Origin: Pseudomonas peli
Lineage (GTDB): Bacteria > Pseudomonadota > Gammaproteobacteria > Pseudomonadales > Pseudomonadaceae
NCBI RefSeq assembly: GCF_900099645.1
Contig: NZ_FMTL01000002.1
Span: 560,334-624,333, forward strand
Direction of reading: 5' to 3'
Length of the DNA: 64,000 nucleotides
In this document: positions 25,832-34,227 of the stretch, one piece after another
How positions within the stretch are numbered: the stretch's first letter is position 1
How the letters are laid out: every line of letters begins with the position of its first letter
The notes under the pieces: generated by a model
Database searches by the model: none
The model's input: the letters and a program-made list of their open reading frames with translations, nothing else
Told to the model about the DNA's origin: nothing
Translations under genes and position numbers: made by a program

Positions 25832-27233
25832 ATCGAGTGGCATGACGAGCCGCGTCGGGCTTTGCGCAATGGTTGTTTTACTGAGCGGCTGCGCCAGCTT
25901 TAGCCAGGATGGTGGTTTTACTCAGGTCGAGCAGGCCAGCCAGGCGCAGTTGGACAAGCAGGTGACCTGGGTGAAAACCCCGGAGCAGCGCAGCCAGGTG
26001 GCCGAGCGGGTCGCCGAGTTGCTGGTCGAGCCGCTGACGGTGGATGCCGCGGTACAGGTTGCCTTGCTGAATAACCGCGACTTGCAGGCAAGCTTCGATG
26101 CGCTGGGTATCAGTGAAGCCGAGCGCGTGCAGGCCGGGCGTATCCCCAATCCGGGCTTTTCCTTCGGGCGTTTGGAGAAAGGCAGCGAGGTGGAGTACGA
26201 GCGCGGCTTGCATATAAATCTGGCGCGGCTGATCGCCATGCCGCTGACCTCCGACATGGAGGCCAAGCGCTTCGAGCAGGTGCAGCGGCAGACCAGTCTG
26301 TCGTTGTTCGAACTGGCCAGCCAGACCCGCAAGGCCTGGTACCGAGCGGTGGCCGCGCAGGAGAGCTTGGCTTATATGCAGCAGGTGATGCAGGCGGCTG
26401 AGGTTTCGGCTGAGCTGGCCCGGCGGTTGGCCGCAGTGGGCAACTACAGCACGCTGCAGCGAGCTCAGGAGCAGAGTTTTTATGCCGATGCTGGGCTGAA
26501 CCTGATTCGCGCCGAGCAGGCTCGGATGCAGAGCCGTGAGCAGTTGATCCGTCTGCTTGGTTTGTGGGGGGAGCAGATTGAATTCCGCTTACCCGAGCGC
26601 TTGCCCGAGTTGCCGGCTAAGCCTGAGCAGTTGCCGGATGTCGAACGTTTGGCCATGGCTCAGCGTCTGGATATCCAGGCTGTGCGCCTGGACGCCGAGC
26701 GGCTGGCCAGCAACCTGGGGCTGAGCAAGACCACACGTTTTATCAACGTGCTGGAGCTAGGCGTGGTGAACAACCGCTCCAATGAGGAACCGACCCAGCG
26801 CGGTTACGAGATCAGCGTCGAGTTGCCGCTGTTCGACTGGAGTGGAGCCAAGGTGGTCAAGGCCGAGGCGCAGTACCGGCAGATGCTTAATCGCGCCGCT
26901 GCCACAGCAATCAACGCGCGCTCGCAAGTGCGCGAGGCCTACCTGGGTTACCAGGCCAGCCATGACGTTGCCCGGCATTATCGCGACGAGGTACTGCCGC
27001 TGCGCGCGCGTATCGCCGAGGAAAACCTCCTGCAGTACAACGGCATGTTTATCAGCACCTTCGAGCTGCTGGCCGATGCACGCAAACAGATCCTCGCGGT
27101 CGATGGCTATCTGCAGGCGCAGCGCGACTTCTGGATCGCCAAGGCCGATCTGGATATGGCCCTGTTGGGCGCGCCTAGTCTGTCATCAAGCACACCGGCA
27201 ATGGCCGCCACCGACGAGCCCGCCGGGCACTGA
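25818..27233 (+). CDS. TolC-family outer-membrane lipoprotein (copper efflux)
   Basis: 471 aa from ATG at 25818. A lipoprotein signal ends in Leu-Leu-Ser-Gly-Cys (cysteine about residue 23). Two OEP repeats follow (about 60-250 and 270-460) with the long coiled-coil helices of the TolC channel family. It resembles the outer-membrane component of CusABC-type efflux, but no cusAB genes are found here, so it may pair with pumps elsewhere or with the oxidase operon alone. First large gene of the copper run; the next gene starts 16 bp after its stop. Confidence 0.85.
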   Translation: MAITKSSGMTSRVGLCAMVVLLSGCASFSQDGGFTQVEQASQAQLDKQVTWVKTPEQRSQVAERVAELLVEPLTVDAAVQVALLNNRDLQASFDALGISEAERVQAGRIPNPGFSFGRLEKGSEVEYERGLHINLARLIAMPLTSDMEAKRFEQVQRQTSLSLFELASQTRKAWYRAVAAQESLAYMQQVMQAAEVSAELARRLAAVGNYSTLQRAQEQSFYADAGLNLIRAEQARMQSREQLIRLLGLWGEQIEFRLPERLPELPAKPEQLPDVERLAMAQRLDIQAVRLDAERLASNLGLSKTTRFINVLELGVVNNRSNEEPTQRGYEISVELPLFDWSGAKVVKAEAQYRQMLNRAAATAINARSQVREAYLGYQASHDVARHYRDEVLPLRARIAEENLLQYNGMFISTFELLADARKQILAVDGYLQAQRDFWIAKADLDMALLGAPSLSSSTPAMAATDEPAGH

Positions 27234-27249
27234 TCAAGGAAAATTCCCC

Positions 27250-28662
27250 ATGGTTTCACGACGTGATTTCTTTCTCGGTGCCAGCGCGATTACTGCCGCT
27301 GTCGCCACCTCGGCGGTCAGCCGGGTATCCCTGGCCGGCATACCGGAGGCGGTGTCGCAGGGCAGCGCCGATACCCAGCCGCCGCTGCAACCGCAGAATG
27401 GTCGGCCCTATAACCCGGTGGTCACCCTCAACGGCTGGACCCTGCCGTGGCGCATGAACAACGGGGTCAAGGAATTCCATCTTGTTGCCGAGCCGGTGGT
27501 GCGCGAGCTGGCGCCGGGCTACAAAGCTCACCTGTGGGGCTATAACGGCCAGTCGCCGGGGCCAACCATCGAGGTGGTGGAGGGCGATCGGGTGCGCATC
27601 TTCGTTACTAACAAGCTTCCTGAACACACCAGCATCCATTGGCACGGCCAGCGCCTGCCCAATGGTATGGATGGCGTCTCCGGGCTAACCCAGCCGGCGA
27701 TTCCAGTGGGCAAGACTTTTGTCTACGAATTCGTCGCGCGCCGTCCCGGCACCTTTATGTACCACCCCCATGCCGACGAGATGACCCAGATGGCCATGGG
27801 AATGATGGGTTTCTGGGTCACTCATCCCAAGGAACACCACCCGCTGATCAGCGAAGTGGATCGGGATTTCTGCTTTCTGCTTAACGCCTATGACATCGAG
27901 CCTGGGGCGGCTACGCCGCAGATCATGACCATGCTCGACTTCAACCTGTGGACCTTCAACAGCCGCATCTTCCCTGGCATCGACCCGTTGGTGGTGCGGC
28001 ATAACGACAAGGTGCGCCTGCGCGTTGGCAATCTGACCATGACCAACCATCCGATCCACCTGCATGGTCACGAGTTTGAGGTGACCGGCACCGATGGCGG
28101 GCCGACGCCGTTTGGTTCGCGCTGGCCGGAGGTGACTACGGATATCGCGGTGGGGCAGATGCGTCAGGTTGAGTTCCTTGCCGACGAGGAGGGCGACTGG
28201 GCTTTTCACTGTCACAAGAGCCACCACACGATGAACGCTATGGGCCATGACGTGCCGACGCTGATTGGCGTCGATCACCGCGAGATGACGCGCAAGGTCG
28301 CCAAGCTGATCCCTGACTATATGGTGATGGGTGAACGCGGCATGGCCGATATGGCGGAAATGCAGATGCCGCTGCCGGACAACACCGCCCCGATGATGAC
28401 CGGCGACGGCCCCTTCGGCTCGGTGGAAATGGGCGGCATGTTTACTGTGCTCAAAGTGCGTAAGGATCAAGCGCCCGGCGATTACAGCGACCCCGGCTGG
28501 TTTAAGCACCCGGCCGGCACTGTGGCCTATGAATGGAAAGGGGAGTTGGCCAAACCGGCGCGTTCCAGCGAGGCCGGCGGGCAATCCATGCCGCTTAAGC
28601 AGCCGCTCGGTGAAGCAGTTGAGGTGCAGGTGCGTAAACCAAGCGGCCATGCTGGCCATTGA
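27250..28662 (+). CDS. Multicopper oxidase, Tat-exported (copper resistance)
   Basis: 470 aa. ATG at 27250 has AAGGA nine bases upstream. The N-terminus has the twin-arginine motif SRRDFF (residues 3-8), fitting export of a folded copper enzyme. The four copper-ligand clusters are intact: HWHG (130-133), HPH (172-174), HPIHLHGH (267-274) and HCHKSHHTM (320-328), giving a type 1 site with Met and a type 2/3 trinuclear cluster. A Met-rich segment near 365-390 may bind extra Cu(I). It oxidises Cu(I) to Cu(II) in the periplasm with O2, like CopA/CueO. Confidence 0.9.
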   Translation: MVSRRDFFLGASAITAAVATSAVSRVSLAGIPEAVSQGSADTQPPLQPQNGRPYNPVVTLNGWTLPWRMNNGVKEFHLVAEPVVRELAPGYKAHLWGYNGQSPGPTIEVVEGDRVRIFVTNKLPEHTSIHWHGQRLPNGMDGVSGLTQPAIPVGKTFVYEFVARRPGTFMYHPHADEMTQMAMGMMGFWVTHPKEHHPLISEVDRDFCFLLNAYDIEPGAATPQIMTMLDFNLWTFNSRIFPGIDPLVVRHNDKVRLRVGNLTMTNHPIHLHGHEFEVTGTDGGPTPFGSRWPEVTTDIAVGQMRQVEFLADEEGDWAFHCHKSHHTMNAMGHDVPTLIGVDHREMTRKVAKLIPDYMVMGERGMADMAEMQMPLPDNTAPMMTGDGPFGSVEMGGMFTVLKVRKDQAPGDYSDPGWFKHPAGTVAYEWKGELAKPARSSEAGGQSMPLKQPLGEAVEVQVRKPSGHAGH

Positions 28663-28674
28663 GGAGGTAGACCC

Positions 28675-29175
28675 ATGAAACAGACAGCTTATTTGCCGCT
28701 GGCATTCGCCCTGGCGTGCTTGCTGCTTAGCGGTTCAGCGCTGGCCCATAGCGAACAACACACTGCGCAGTACAGCGCTGCCGTAGTCAAAGAACAGAAA
28801 CCCTGGGGTATTGCCGGTGACCTTGAGCAGGTCAGCCGTACCATCGAAATAGGCATGAGCGACCAGATGCGCTTTAGCCCCGACCAACTTGAGGTCAAGC
28901 AGGGCGAGACCATCCGCTTTGTGCACCGTAACCAGGGCAAGTTGCTGCATGAGTTCGTCCTGGGTACTCAGGCGGATCTGGATGCGCACGCGGCGATGAT
29001 GGCCAAGTTTCCCGGCATGCAGCATGACGAGCCCTATATGGCTCATGTCGGGCCGGGGCAGAGTGGCGAGATCATCTGGACCTTTAACCGTGCCGGCGAA
29101 TTCGATTTCGCCTGCCTGATCGCCGGCCACTACCAGGCGGGAATGGTCGGAAAAGTGCTGGTTGTGTCTAACTGA
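28675..29175 (+). CDS. Periplasmic cupredoxin (type 1 copper protein)
   Basis: 166 aa. GAGGAGGT precedes ATG 28675, 12 bp after the oxidase stop. A signal peptide ends about residue 24 (Ala-Leu-Ala). Type 1 copper ligands are in the expected order: His92, Cys147, His152 and Met157. It could shuttle electrons to or from the multicopper oxidase or store copper. The C-terminal hairpin (LVVSN) matches the end of a cupredoxin fold. Confidence 0.85.
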   Translation: MKQTAYLPLAFALACLLLSGSALAHSEQHTAQYSAAVVKEQKPWGIAGDLEQVSRTIEIGMSDQMRFSPDQLEVKQGETIRFVHRNQGKLLHEFVLGTQADLDAHAAMMAKFPGMQHDEPYMAHVGPGQSGEIIWTFNRAGEFDFACLIAGHYQAGMVGKVLVVSN

Positions 29176-29294
29176 CTGATACGTGTGAGCCCACGTCAGC
29201 TTGTGCTGGCCTGGGGAATAGCGGCAGCGCAATTCTTGCGGGTCGATAAATGAACATGGCGGCCGTGTGGGCGCCTGACTTGAGGATTAAGACC

Positions 29295-29624
29295 ATGAAA
29301 CAACTACTGATTGCGTGCCTGCTGGGTAGCCTGACCTTTAGCGTTCAGGCCGGCAATGAACACAGCGGTCATGAGGACCATGTAGCCGCGCAGGCCAACG
29401 CCAGCATGAGTCATGGCGAGGTGCGTAAGATTGATGCAGCCAACCAGAAGATCACCTTGCGCCACGGGCCGTTGGCCAATATCGGCATGCCGCCGATGAC
29501 TATGGTGTTTCAGGTGGAGGATGCTGCTCAACTGGAAGGTCTTAAGGTCGGTGACAAAGTGAGTTTTGTTGCGCAGCAGCAGGGCAGTCAGTTTGTTGCA
29601 ACCGATTTGAAAACTGCACCCTAA
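29295..29624 (+). CDS. CusF-like periplasmic copper-binding protein
   Basis: 109 aa from ATG at 29295 (GAGG upstream); a longer frame from 29250 is rejected because it removes the signal peptide. Signal peptide about 1-18, then a His-rich linker (HSGHEDH) and an OB-fold region with RHGPL (His57) and GMPPMTM (Met65, Met68 and Met70). In E. coli CusF the equivalent of Met65 is a Trp that caps Cu(I); here it is Met, so the site is Met-rich. Probably delivers copper to an efflux pump or the oxidase. Confidence 0.8.
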   Translation: MKQLLIACLLGSLTFSVQAGNEHSGHEDHVAAQANASMSHGEVRKIDAANQKITLRHGPLANIGMPPMTMVFQVEDAAQLEGLKVGDKVSFVAQQQGSQFVATDLKTAP

Positions 29625-29631
29625 AAGGTAA

Positions 29632-29656
29632 TCGGGGCCGTGATACGGCCCCGGTT
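29632..29656. terminator. GC-rich hairpin after the copper operon
   Basis: A CGGGGCCGT stem with ACGGCCCCG and a 3-base loop, 8 bp after the stop of the CusF-like gene, followed by GTTATAA rather than a T-run. A second inverted repeat (GCTCACT ... GAGTGAGC) follows at about 29705-29730. Confidence 0.6.
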
Positions 29657-29873
29657 ATAATGTTGAGCGTGTTAGAACATGTTTTTTCAGAAGATTGCAC
29701 ATGCTCACTCCCATAAATGTGAGTGAGCTTGAACTGCTATTAGCCGACCTATGCCAAACGCTCTAGGCTGGAATCGGCTAAAAGCTGACTGCCCGCAGGC
29801 TCCAGTTTAGTCGTGGAAATATCTACGAAACTAGGAGCGATTCAGTTAGTGCACAGTCCTCGCGGGCAATCCG

Positions 29874-32510
29874 TCAGGAGCTCTCCGCCACCGGCAGCCA
29901 TACATACTCAAAGGCCTCTATCGCCATCGGCCGGCCGAACAGATAGCCCTGGAAATGCTTGCAACCACTATCGTACAGGGCCTGGCGCTGCACCTGGTCT
30001 TCCACGCCCTCGGCGATCACTTCAAGCTCCAGGCTCTGCGCCATGGCCAGGATGGCACGCACAATCGCCAGGCTACTGGTACTGGCTGGCAAGTCGCGAA
30101 CAAAGGACTGGTCGATCTTCAGCTGATCAAGCGGCAACTGCTGCAGGTAAGCCATGGACGAATAACCGGTGCCGAAATCGTCAATAGAAAACCGGATACC
30201 CATCGCGCGCAGCGCCTGCATGCGCAGCACAGCCTTGTCCTTATCATTGAGCAGCAGCGATTCGGTGATTTCCAGTTTCAGGCGCAGCGGGCTGGCCTGG
30301 GTGTCCACCAGGATCTGCTGGATCAGATCGACAAAGTCGTCCTTGTAGAGCAGCCGGGCACTGATGTTGACCGCCAGGCTCAGGCTGGCCATCTGCGGCA
30401 GTCCGGCCCAGCGGGCCAGCAGCTCGCAGCCCTGGCGCAGGGTCAGCAGATCCATCTGCTCGATCAGGCCGCAACGCTCGGCAATCTCGATGAAGTTGCC
30501 CGGCCCGAGCAAACCGCGCTGGGGGTGCTGCCAGCGCACCAGGGCCTCCGCGCCCTCCAGCGCACCATTAGCGCCGGCTTGCGCCTGCAGGTACAGGATA
30601 AACTCGCCTTCGGCCAGCCCACGGCGAATATCCTCTTCCAGTCGCAGGCGCATGCTGACCACGGCTTGCATCTGCGGGTCATAGAAACTCAGGGTGTTCT
30701 TGCCCGCCGCCTTTGAGTTGTACATGGACAGATCGGCATGCTGCATCAGCTCATCGACCGTGTGCTGCTCATCATTGAACAGCACCACGCCAAGGCTGGC
30801 GCTATTATTGAAGCGCTGGTCATTGACCAGATACGGCTCGCGCAGCGCTTGCAACAACTTGCTGCCGATATGCTCGACCTGGGCACCGGCCTCCTCGGCA
30901 TAGGGCCCCAGGCCCTCCAGCAGGATCACGAACTCATCCCCACCCAGGCGCGCCACGGTATCCAGCTCGCGCAGCGTTGTCTTCAGCCTGTCGGCTACCT
31001 GGCAGAGCAGCTCATCGCCAACCTGATGGCCATGCAGGTCGTTGACATTCTTGAAGTCGTCCAAGTCCATGAAAATCAGCGCAGCGTGCTGGCCTTTTCT
31101 GCTGCACAGGATCATCGCCTGCTGCAGACGATCACGCAGCAGACGCCGGTTGGGCAGGCCGGTCAACGGATCGTAAAAGGCCAGGTGCTGGATTTTCTGC
31201 TCGGCGCTCTTGCGTTCGCTGATATCGGTGAGTGAAGCCACGTAGTTGGTGACCCGCTCCTGCTCGTCACGCACAGCACTGATGGTGAGCCATTCGGGGA
31301 AGACTTCCCCGTTCTTGCGCCGGTTCCAGATTTCACCCTGCCATTCCCCGGTTTCCGTCAGAGTCTGCCAGAGCTCCTGATAGAACTCCGGTCCCTGGCG
31401 CCCTGAGCCGAGCATGCGGGTTGGCTGACCCAACACTTCCTCCTCGCTATAACCGGTGATTTTCGAGAAGGCCTGGTTGGCTTTGACAATCCTCGTCTGT
31501 GCGTCGGTAATCAACATGCCTTGTTGGGACTCGAAGGCGATGGCAGCAATCCGCCGGTCCAGCTCCAGCGTGACCCGTTCGGTGATATCACGAGCCATCA
31601 AGACCACCGCACGCTTGCCCTCGATGGGCGCATCCAGACGCCGTGCGCGGGCTTCGAAGGTACGATGGCCCGCCTGAGTCTGCATGCCGTACTCAATGGA
31701 CTGCGGAGTATCACTGCCCAAGGTGCGTTGGATGAACTGCATGAACAGATCGGCCTGGCTCGCCGGCAATACCTCATCCAGGCGCTTGCCCAGCAGCTCC
31801 TCCGAACCTGCCAGCAGCAGATCGTTGTCTGGCGTCTTGATCTTCAGGTAGCGTCCATCTTCATCCAGCACCAGAGACAGGTCGGGCACCGCCTCAGTAA
31901 TGGCACGTAACTGCGCTTCACTCTGGCGCAGAGCCTCACGGGCTATTTTCTGCTGCTCGATATCCCTGAGCAGCAAGCCCATTATCAGCGTGGACGGCAG
32001 CAGAACCGTCACCACAGGCAGCAAGCCGACCTGTAGGAAATGAGCAAAACGCTCAGCCGGCAACAAGGTCAGGTTTAGCACCTGCAGGACCTGTACCAGC
32101 ACCGCGAAAATCAACAGAGCCAACACATTGAAGGGCAGCCAGCCGCGCCGATGCAGGTGGCGATATAGCAAGCCCATCAAAATCGGCATCAGTACATTGA
32201 GCACGCCTGGCATCACCCCGATACCACCGAGCCACCAGCGAAACAGCGCCGCTATGCCCCCAGCAATCACCGCCACCAGAGGACCACCGAAAAAGGCGGC
32301 CATACTTAGCACCACCGTTCGCCCATCGAAGATCAAACCATCGGCAAGGGTCAGCGGCATGGCCATACCCATGATGCACACCAGACCAAATAGGACTCCT
32401 GCGCTGATATCCCCCAGCAGCTTGCGCCCCTCTAGGCAGCGCATCAGCATGCCGTGCATCCAGCACAAGGTGATAAGCAGCGTGACATTCTTGACGAGCT
32501 CTAAAATCAT
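29874..32510 (-). CDS. LytS-like membrane / PAS / GGDEF / EAL protein, paralogue of 19459-22095
   Basis: 878 aa from ATG at 32510, chosen because it matches the start of the paralogue (both begin Met-hydrophobic-Leu/Ile-Val/Glu). Same domain order and near-identical sequence across the PAS, GGDEF (RLGGDEF) and EAL domains; the membrane part is more diverged. The two genes face opposite directions around the copper and recombinase cluster, 10 kb apart, as expected after duplication. The product should also make or break c-di-GMP. Its 3' end lies 160 bp beyond the copper-operon hairpin. Confidence 0.9.
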   Translation of the reverse strand: MILELVKNVTLLITLCWMHGMLMRCLEGRKLLGDISAGVLFGLVCIMGMAMPLTLADGLIFDGRTVVLSMAAFFGGPLVAVIAGGIAALFRWWLGGIGVMPGVLNVLMPILMGLLYRHLHRRGWLPFNVLALLIFAVLVQVLQVLNLTLLPAERFAHFLQVGLLPVVTVLLPSTLIMGLLLRDIEQQKIAREALRQSEAQLRAITEAVPDLSLVLDEDGRYLKIKTPDNDLLLAGSEELLGKRLDEVLPASQADLFMQFIQRTLGSDTPQSIEYGMQTQAGHRTFEARARRLDAPIEGKRAVVLMARDITERVTLELDRRIAAIAFESQQGMLITDAQTRIVKANQAFSKITGYSEEEVLGQPTRMLGSGRQGPEFYQELWQTLTETGEWQGEIWNRRKNGEVFPEWLTISAVRDEQERVTNYVASLTDISERKSAEQKIQHLAFYDPLTGLPNRRLLRDRLQQAMILCSRKGQHAALIFMDLDDFKNVNDLHGHQVGDELLCQVADRLKTTLRELDTVARLGGDEFVILLEGLGPYAEEAGAQVEHIGSKLLQALREPYLVNDQRFNNSASLGVVLFNDEQHTVDELMQHADLSMYNSKAAGKNTLSFYDPQMQAVVSMRLRLEEDIRRGLAEGEFILYLQAQAGANGALEGAEALVRWQHPQRGLLGPGNFIEIAERCGLIEQMDLLTLRQGCELLARWAGLPQMASLSLAVNISARLLYKDDFVDLIQQILVDTQASPLRLKLEITESLLLNDKDKAVLRMQALRAMGIRFSIDDFGTGYSSMAYLQQLPLDQLKIDQSFVRDLPASTSSLAIVRAILAMAQSLELEVIAEGVEDQVQRQALYDSGCKHFQGYLFGRPMAIEAFEYVWLPVAESS

Positions 32511-32903
32511 GCGGTTATCCACTAGCACGGTTCGGGCATATAAAGACCCAAAGTTTGCATAGTAGCAATCTACCGGCTCGGAAGAGTCGCTCTGGCTAAT
32601 CGATGCCTACCCACACAGCGGTCGTCCTAACCACACGGAAAGCTTTATTTCGCAGCAGACTATTTCTCTATCCCTCAGTTTGAAATTCTATAAATGGATG
32701 CAAAGGCATACACCCAGAGTGAGGGTGTGCAAATTTTATTTGCCACAGCACATGGATTCTTCGTCGAAAAGGGAAAGATTATTTTTGCAGGCAAACAGGC
32801 CGCTTATGGCCGTTTTCTGCCAGTCAATCGGTACAGCCTACTGGTCAGGTCGAATGCAATCGCTGGTCAGGACCAATGCAACTGATTGGTCAGTTGGGTG
32901 CAA
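32511..32903. other. Gene-free stretch between paralogue and TIR fragment
   Basis: About 390 bases with no supported gene. The right end holds the three direct repeats at 32843-32907; the left end contains the promoter region of the GGDEF/EAL gene, with no clear -10/-35. Confidence 0.4.
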
Positions 32904-32907
32904 TTAC
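32843..32907. repeat. Three 22-bp direct repeats, IS-end-like
   Basis: GGTCAG starts at 32843, 32865 and 32888, each followed after 4-6 bases by TGCAA. Spaced repeats of this kind occur near the ends of IS21-family elements and bind their transposase. No transposase gene is left beside them. The array abuts the truncated end of the TIR gene, so insertion of such an element probably broke that gene. Confidence 0.5.
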
Positions 32908-33221
32908 GCAGCGATGTACAGAAGTGAATCTGATTGTTTCATCCGCCCCCTCAACCGCTCTGCGGTATGTTGGGTGACTTGCCTACGGTCGAGTTCAGGA
33001 TCATCGACCCAATCGACATAGACCTTCTTTCCCATCCCCTCCAAAAGCACTTTCACTCCTAGCACCAACTCTGCATCGATGATCGAGTGAGATAGGAAAA
33101 TGTCGAATCTGGTCGCGCGCTTGTTGTACTCCATCGACTCGGTAATCATCTCGCCGAGGCTGCGGTTCTTCATTGCTCGCTTGGCTGCAGATCGCGCCTC
33201 AGCTTTAGTAAAAAAGGCCAT
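32904..33221 (-). pseudogene. Truncated TIR-domain gene
   Basis: 105 codons from ATG at 33221 (GGAAGAAGAAG upstream). After a charged N-terminal helix comes a TIR start: RFDIFLSHS, then LLEGMGKKVYVDW (the BB-loop region) and a third strand ending LLYIA, where a stop occurs. Full bacterial TIR proteins of this type run to about 170-200 residues, so the second half of the fold, including the catalytic Glu region, is lost. Such proteins are anti-phage or NAD-hydrolysing effectors; this one should be inactive. Confidence 0.75.
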
Positions 33222-33450
33222 CTTCTTCTTCCGTATGATGTGAAGGTGTAATTGGCGCTATCGGGGCTTGTACGATTCAAAGCCTACGCTCCAATGGCGG
33301 AGTTGGCTGGCAAAAATTTCCAAGCCTCTTATGAAGAAGCACAGACACAACGCTTCTGCGCCAAACCATAAGCCACAAGACCTCTTAAGCTCGGAAGTGG
33401 CGTGGCCTCGGAGCCCTCTGAACTGACCCGGAAGCCATAAAGCACTTTGG

Positions 33451-33660
33451 TCATCGATCTCTCGAGTATGCCAAACGAAGGCATTGCGTTCCTTTCTCAG
33501 GCCTGTCCACCTTGCGACGCTCTGAGCTCAGATGCATAAACGGGCAGCTGAGGAATTGGCTGAAAGTCACCGATGTTACTCCGCCAATTTTTGCTTGATA
33601 GAAAATGTCTGCCCAAGTGTCGAGCTCTTCGTCACTCATGCCGTCAGCTGTATTCATCAT
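33451..33660 (-). CDS. Small protein of the FSQFL type
   Basis: 69 aa from ATG at 33660 with GAGG upstream. Contains Trp-Ala-Asp-Ile-Phe-Tyr then Gly-Val-Thr-Ser-Val-Thr-Phe-Ser-Gln-Phe-Leu and a Cys-Pro, the same arrangement as the 13309-13572 protein. No other features. Located after the partition genes on the same strand, probably within that operon. Confidence 0.5.
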   Translation of the reverse strand: MMNTADGMSDEELDTWADIFYQAKIGGVTSVTFSQFLSCPFMHLSSERRKVDRPEKGTQCLRLAYSRDR

Positions 33661-33718
33661 TTCTACCTCTTGTATTCAGGTGGAGAAAACCAGAGCGCAC
33701 AGCTTCACCACTGACGAA

Positions 33719-33865
33719 CTACGCGGTGATGAGGGCCACCAGTTTCCAAGTCGCGACCTGGATTTCTGAGCTCAGTAAAAACAGGGCTCCAGGTGCTGCC
33801 ACTGCAGCGAACCCGACGAGATAAGCCAGCGCTTCCCTCGTTTTTAAGCTCAATTTTTCGCGCAT
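33719..33865 (-). CDS. 48-residue membrane peptide in the partition operon
   Basis: ATG at 33865 has a very good ribosome binding site (GGAGG, 5 bases upstream); the stop is TAG at 33719-33721. The peptide has a basic N-terminus and a single helix (about 15-32, Leu-Val-Gly-Phe-Ala-Ala-Val-Ala). It lies on the same strand as the ParA and ribbon-helix-helix genes and just beyond the 7-bp repeats. Confidence 0.55.
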   Translation of the reverse strand: MREKLSLKTREALAYLVGFAAVAAPGALFLLSSEIQVATWKLVALITA

Positions 33866-33892
33866 CTTGGCCTCCAAAGAAAATGCCTAAAA

Positions 33893-33946
33893 TGTGATCT
33901 GTGATCTGTGATCTGTGATCTGTGATCTGTGATCTGTGATCTGTGA
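33893..33946. repeat. Seven perfect tandem heptads (TGTGATC), possible partition site
   Basis: TGTGATC repeats without spacer from 33893 to 33941 (7 copies) plus a partial eighth. Read on the minus strand the unit is GATCACA, which matches six of seven positions of the WATCACW heptads bound by omega/ParB2-type ribbon-helix-helix partition proteins of Gram-positive plasmids. The array directly abuts the 3' end of a ribbon-helix-helix gene paired with ParA, so a centromere or operator role is plausible. Confidence 0.7.
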
Positions 33947-33948
33947 GG

Positions 33949-34227
33949 TCACATCTCCCGTTGTACATTCCCGGCCAGTACGCCTGACTCGATGAGTGCG
34001 AACCGAACCAGTGCGCTAACAGATCTGTTGGATGCGTTGCTGCGTTTATTCTGTAGTGCCGATTCCTCAAGCTGATGGATCATCCAAGTGGGCAGATTGA
34101 TCGTTATGGGGCGCATCTGCGATTTTGATGGACCGTCTGTTCCGCTGTAAGACCTGTCGGCGAGTGTCCGTGAAAGGGCATCTACTTCGGCGGCCAGTGG
34201 GACTGGTTTTCGTGGAGGATTAACCAT
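33949..34227 (-). CDS. Ribbon-helix-helix partition/regulatory protein (ParB-like)
   Basis: 92 aa from ATG at 34227, overlapping the ParA stop at 34220. A disordered N-terminus (about 1-36, Pro/Ser-rich) is followed by a ribbon-helix-helix segment (about 37-84): Arg-Pro-Ile-Thr-Ile-Asn-Leu-Pro as the beta strand and two helices ending ALVRFALIESG. This is the ParG/omega layout: N-terminal arm that stimulates ParA, C-terminal DNA-binding dimer. Together with ParA it should segregate an element or autoregulate through the adjacent heptads. Confidence 0.75.
   Translation of the reverse strand: MVNPPRKPVPLAAEVDALSRTLADRSYSGTDGPSKSQMRPITINLPTWMIHQLEESALQNKRSNASNRSVSALVRFALIESGVLAGNVQREM

Noticed and set aside
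33893..33946. CRISPR-like repeat array
   Set aside because: The repeats are only 7 bp long and have no spacers between them.
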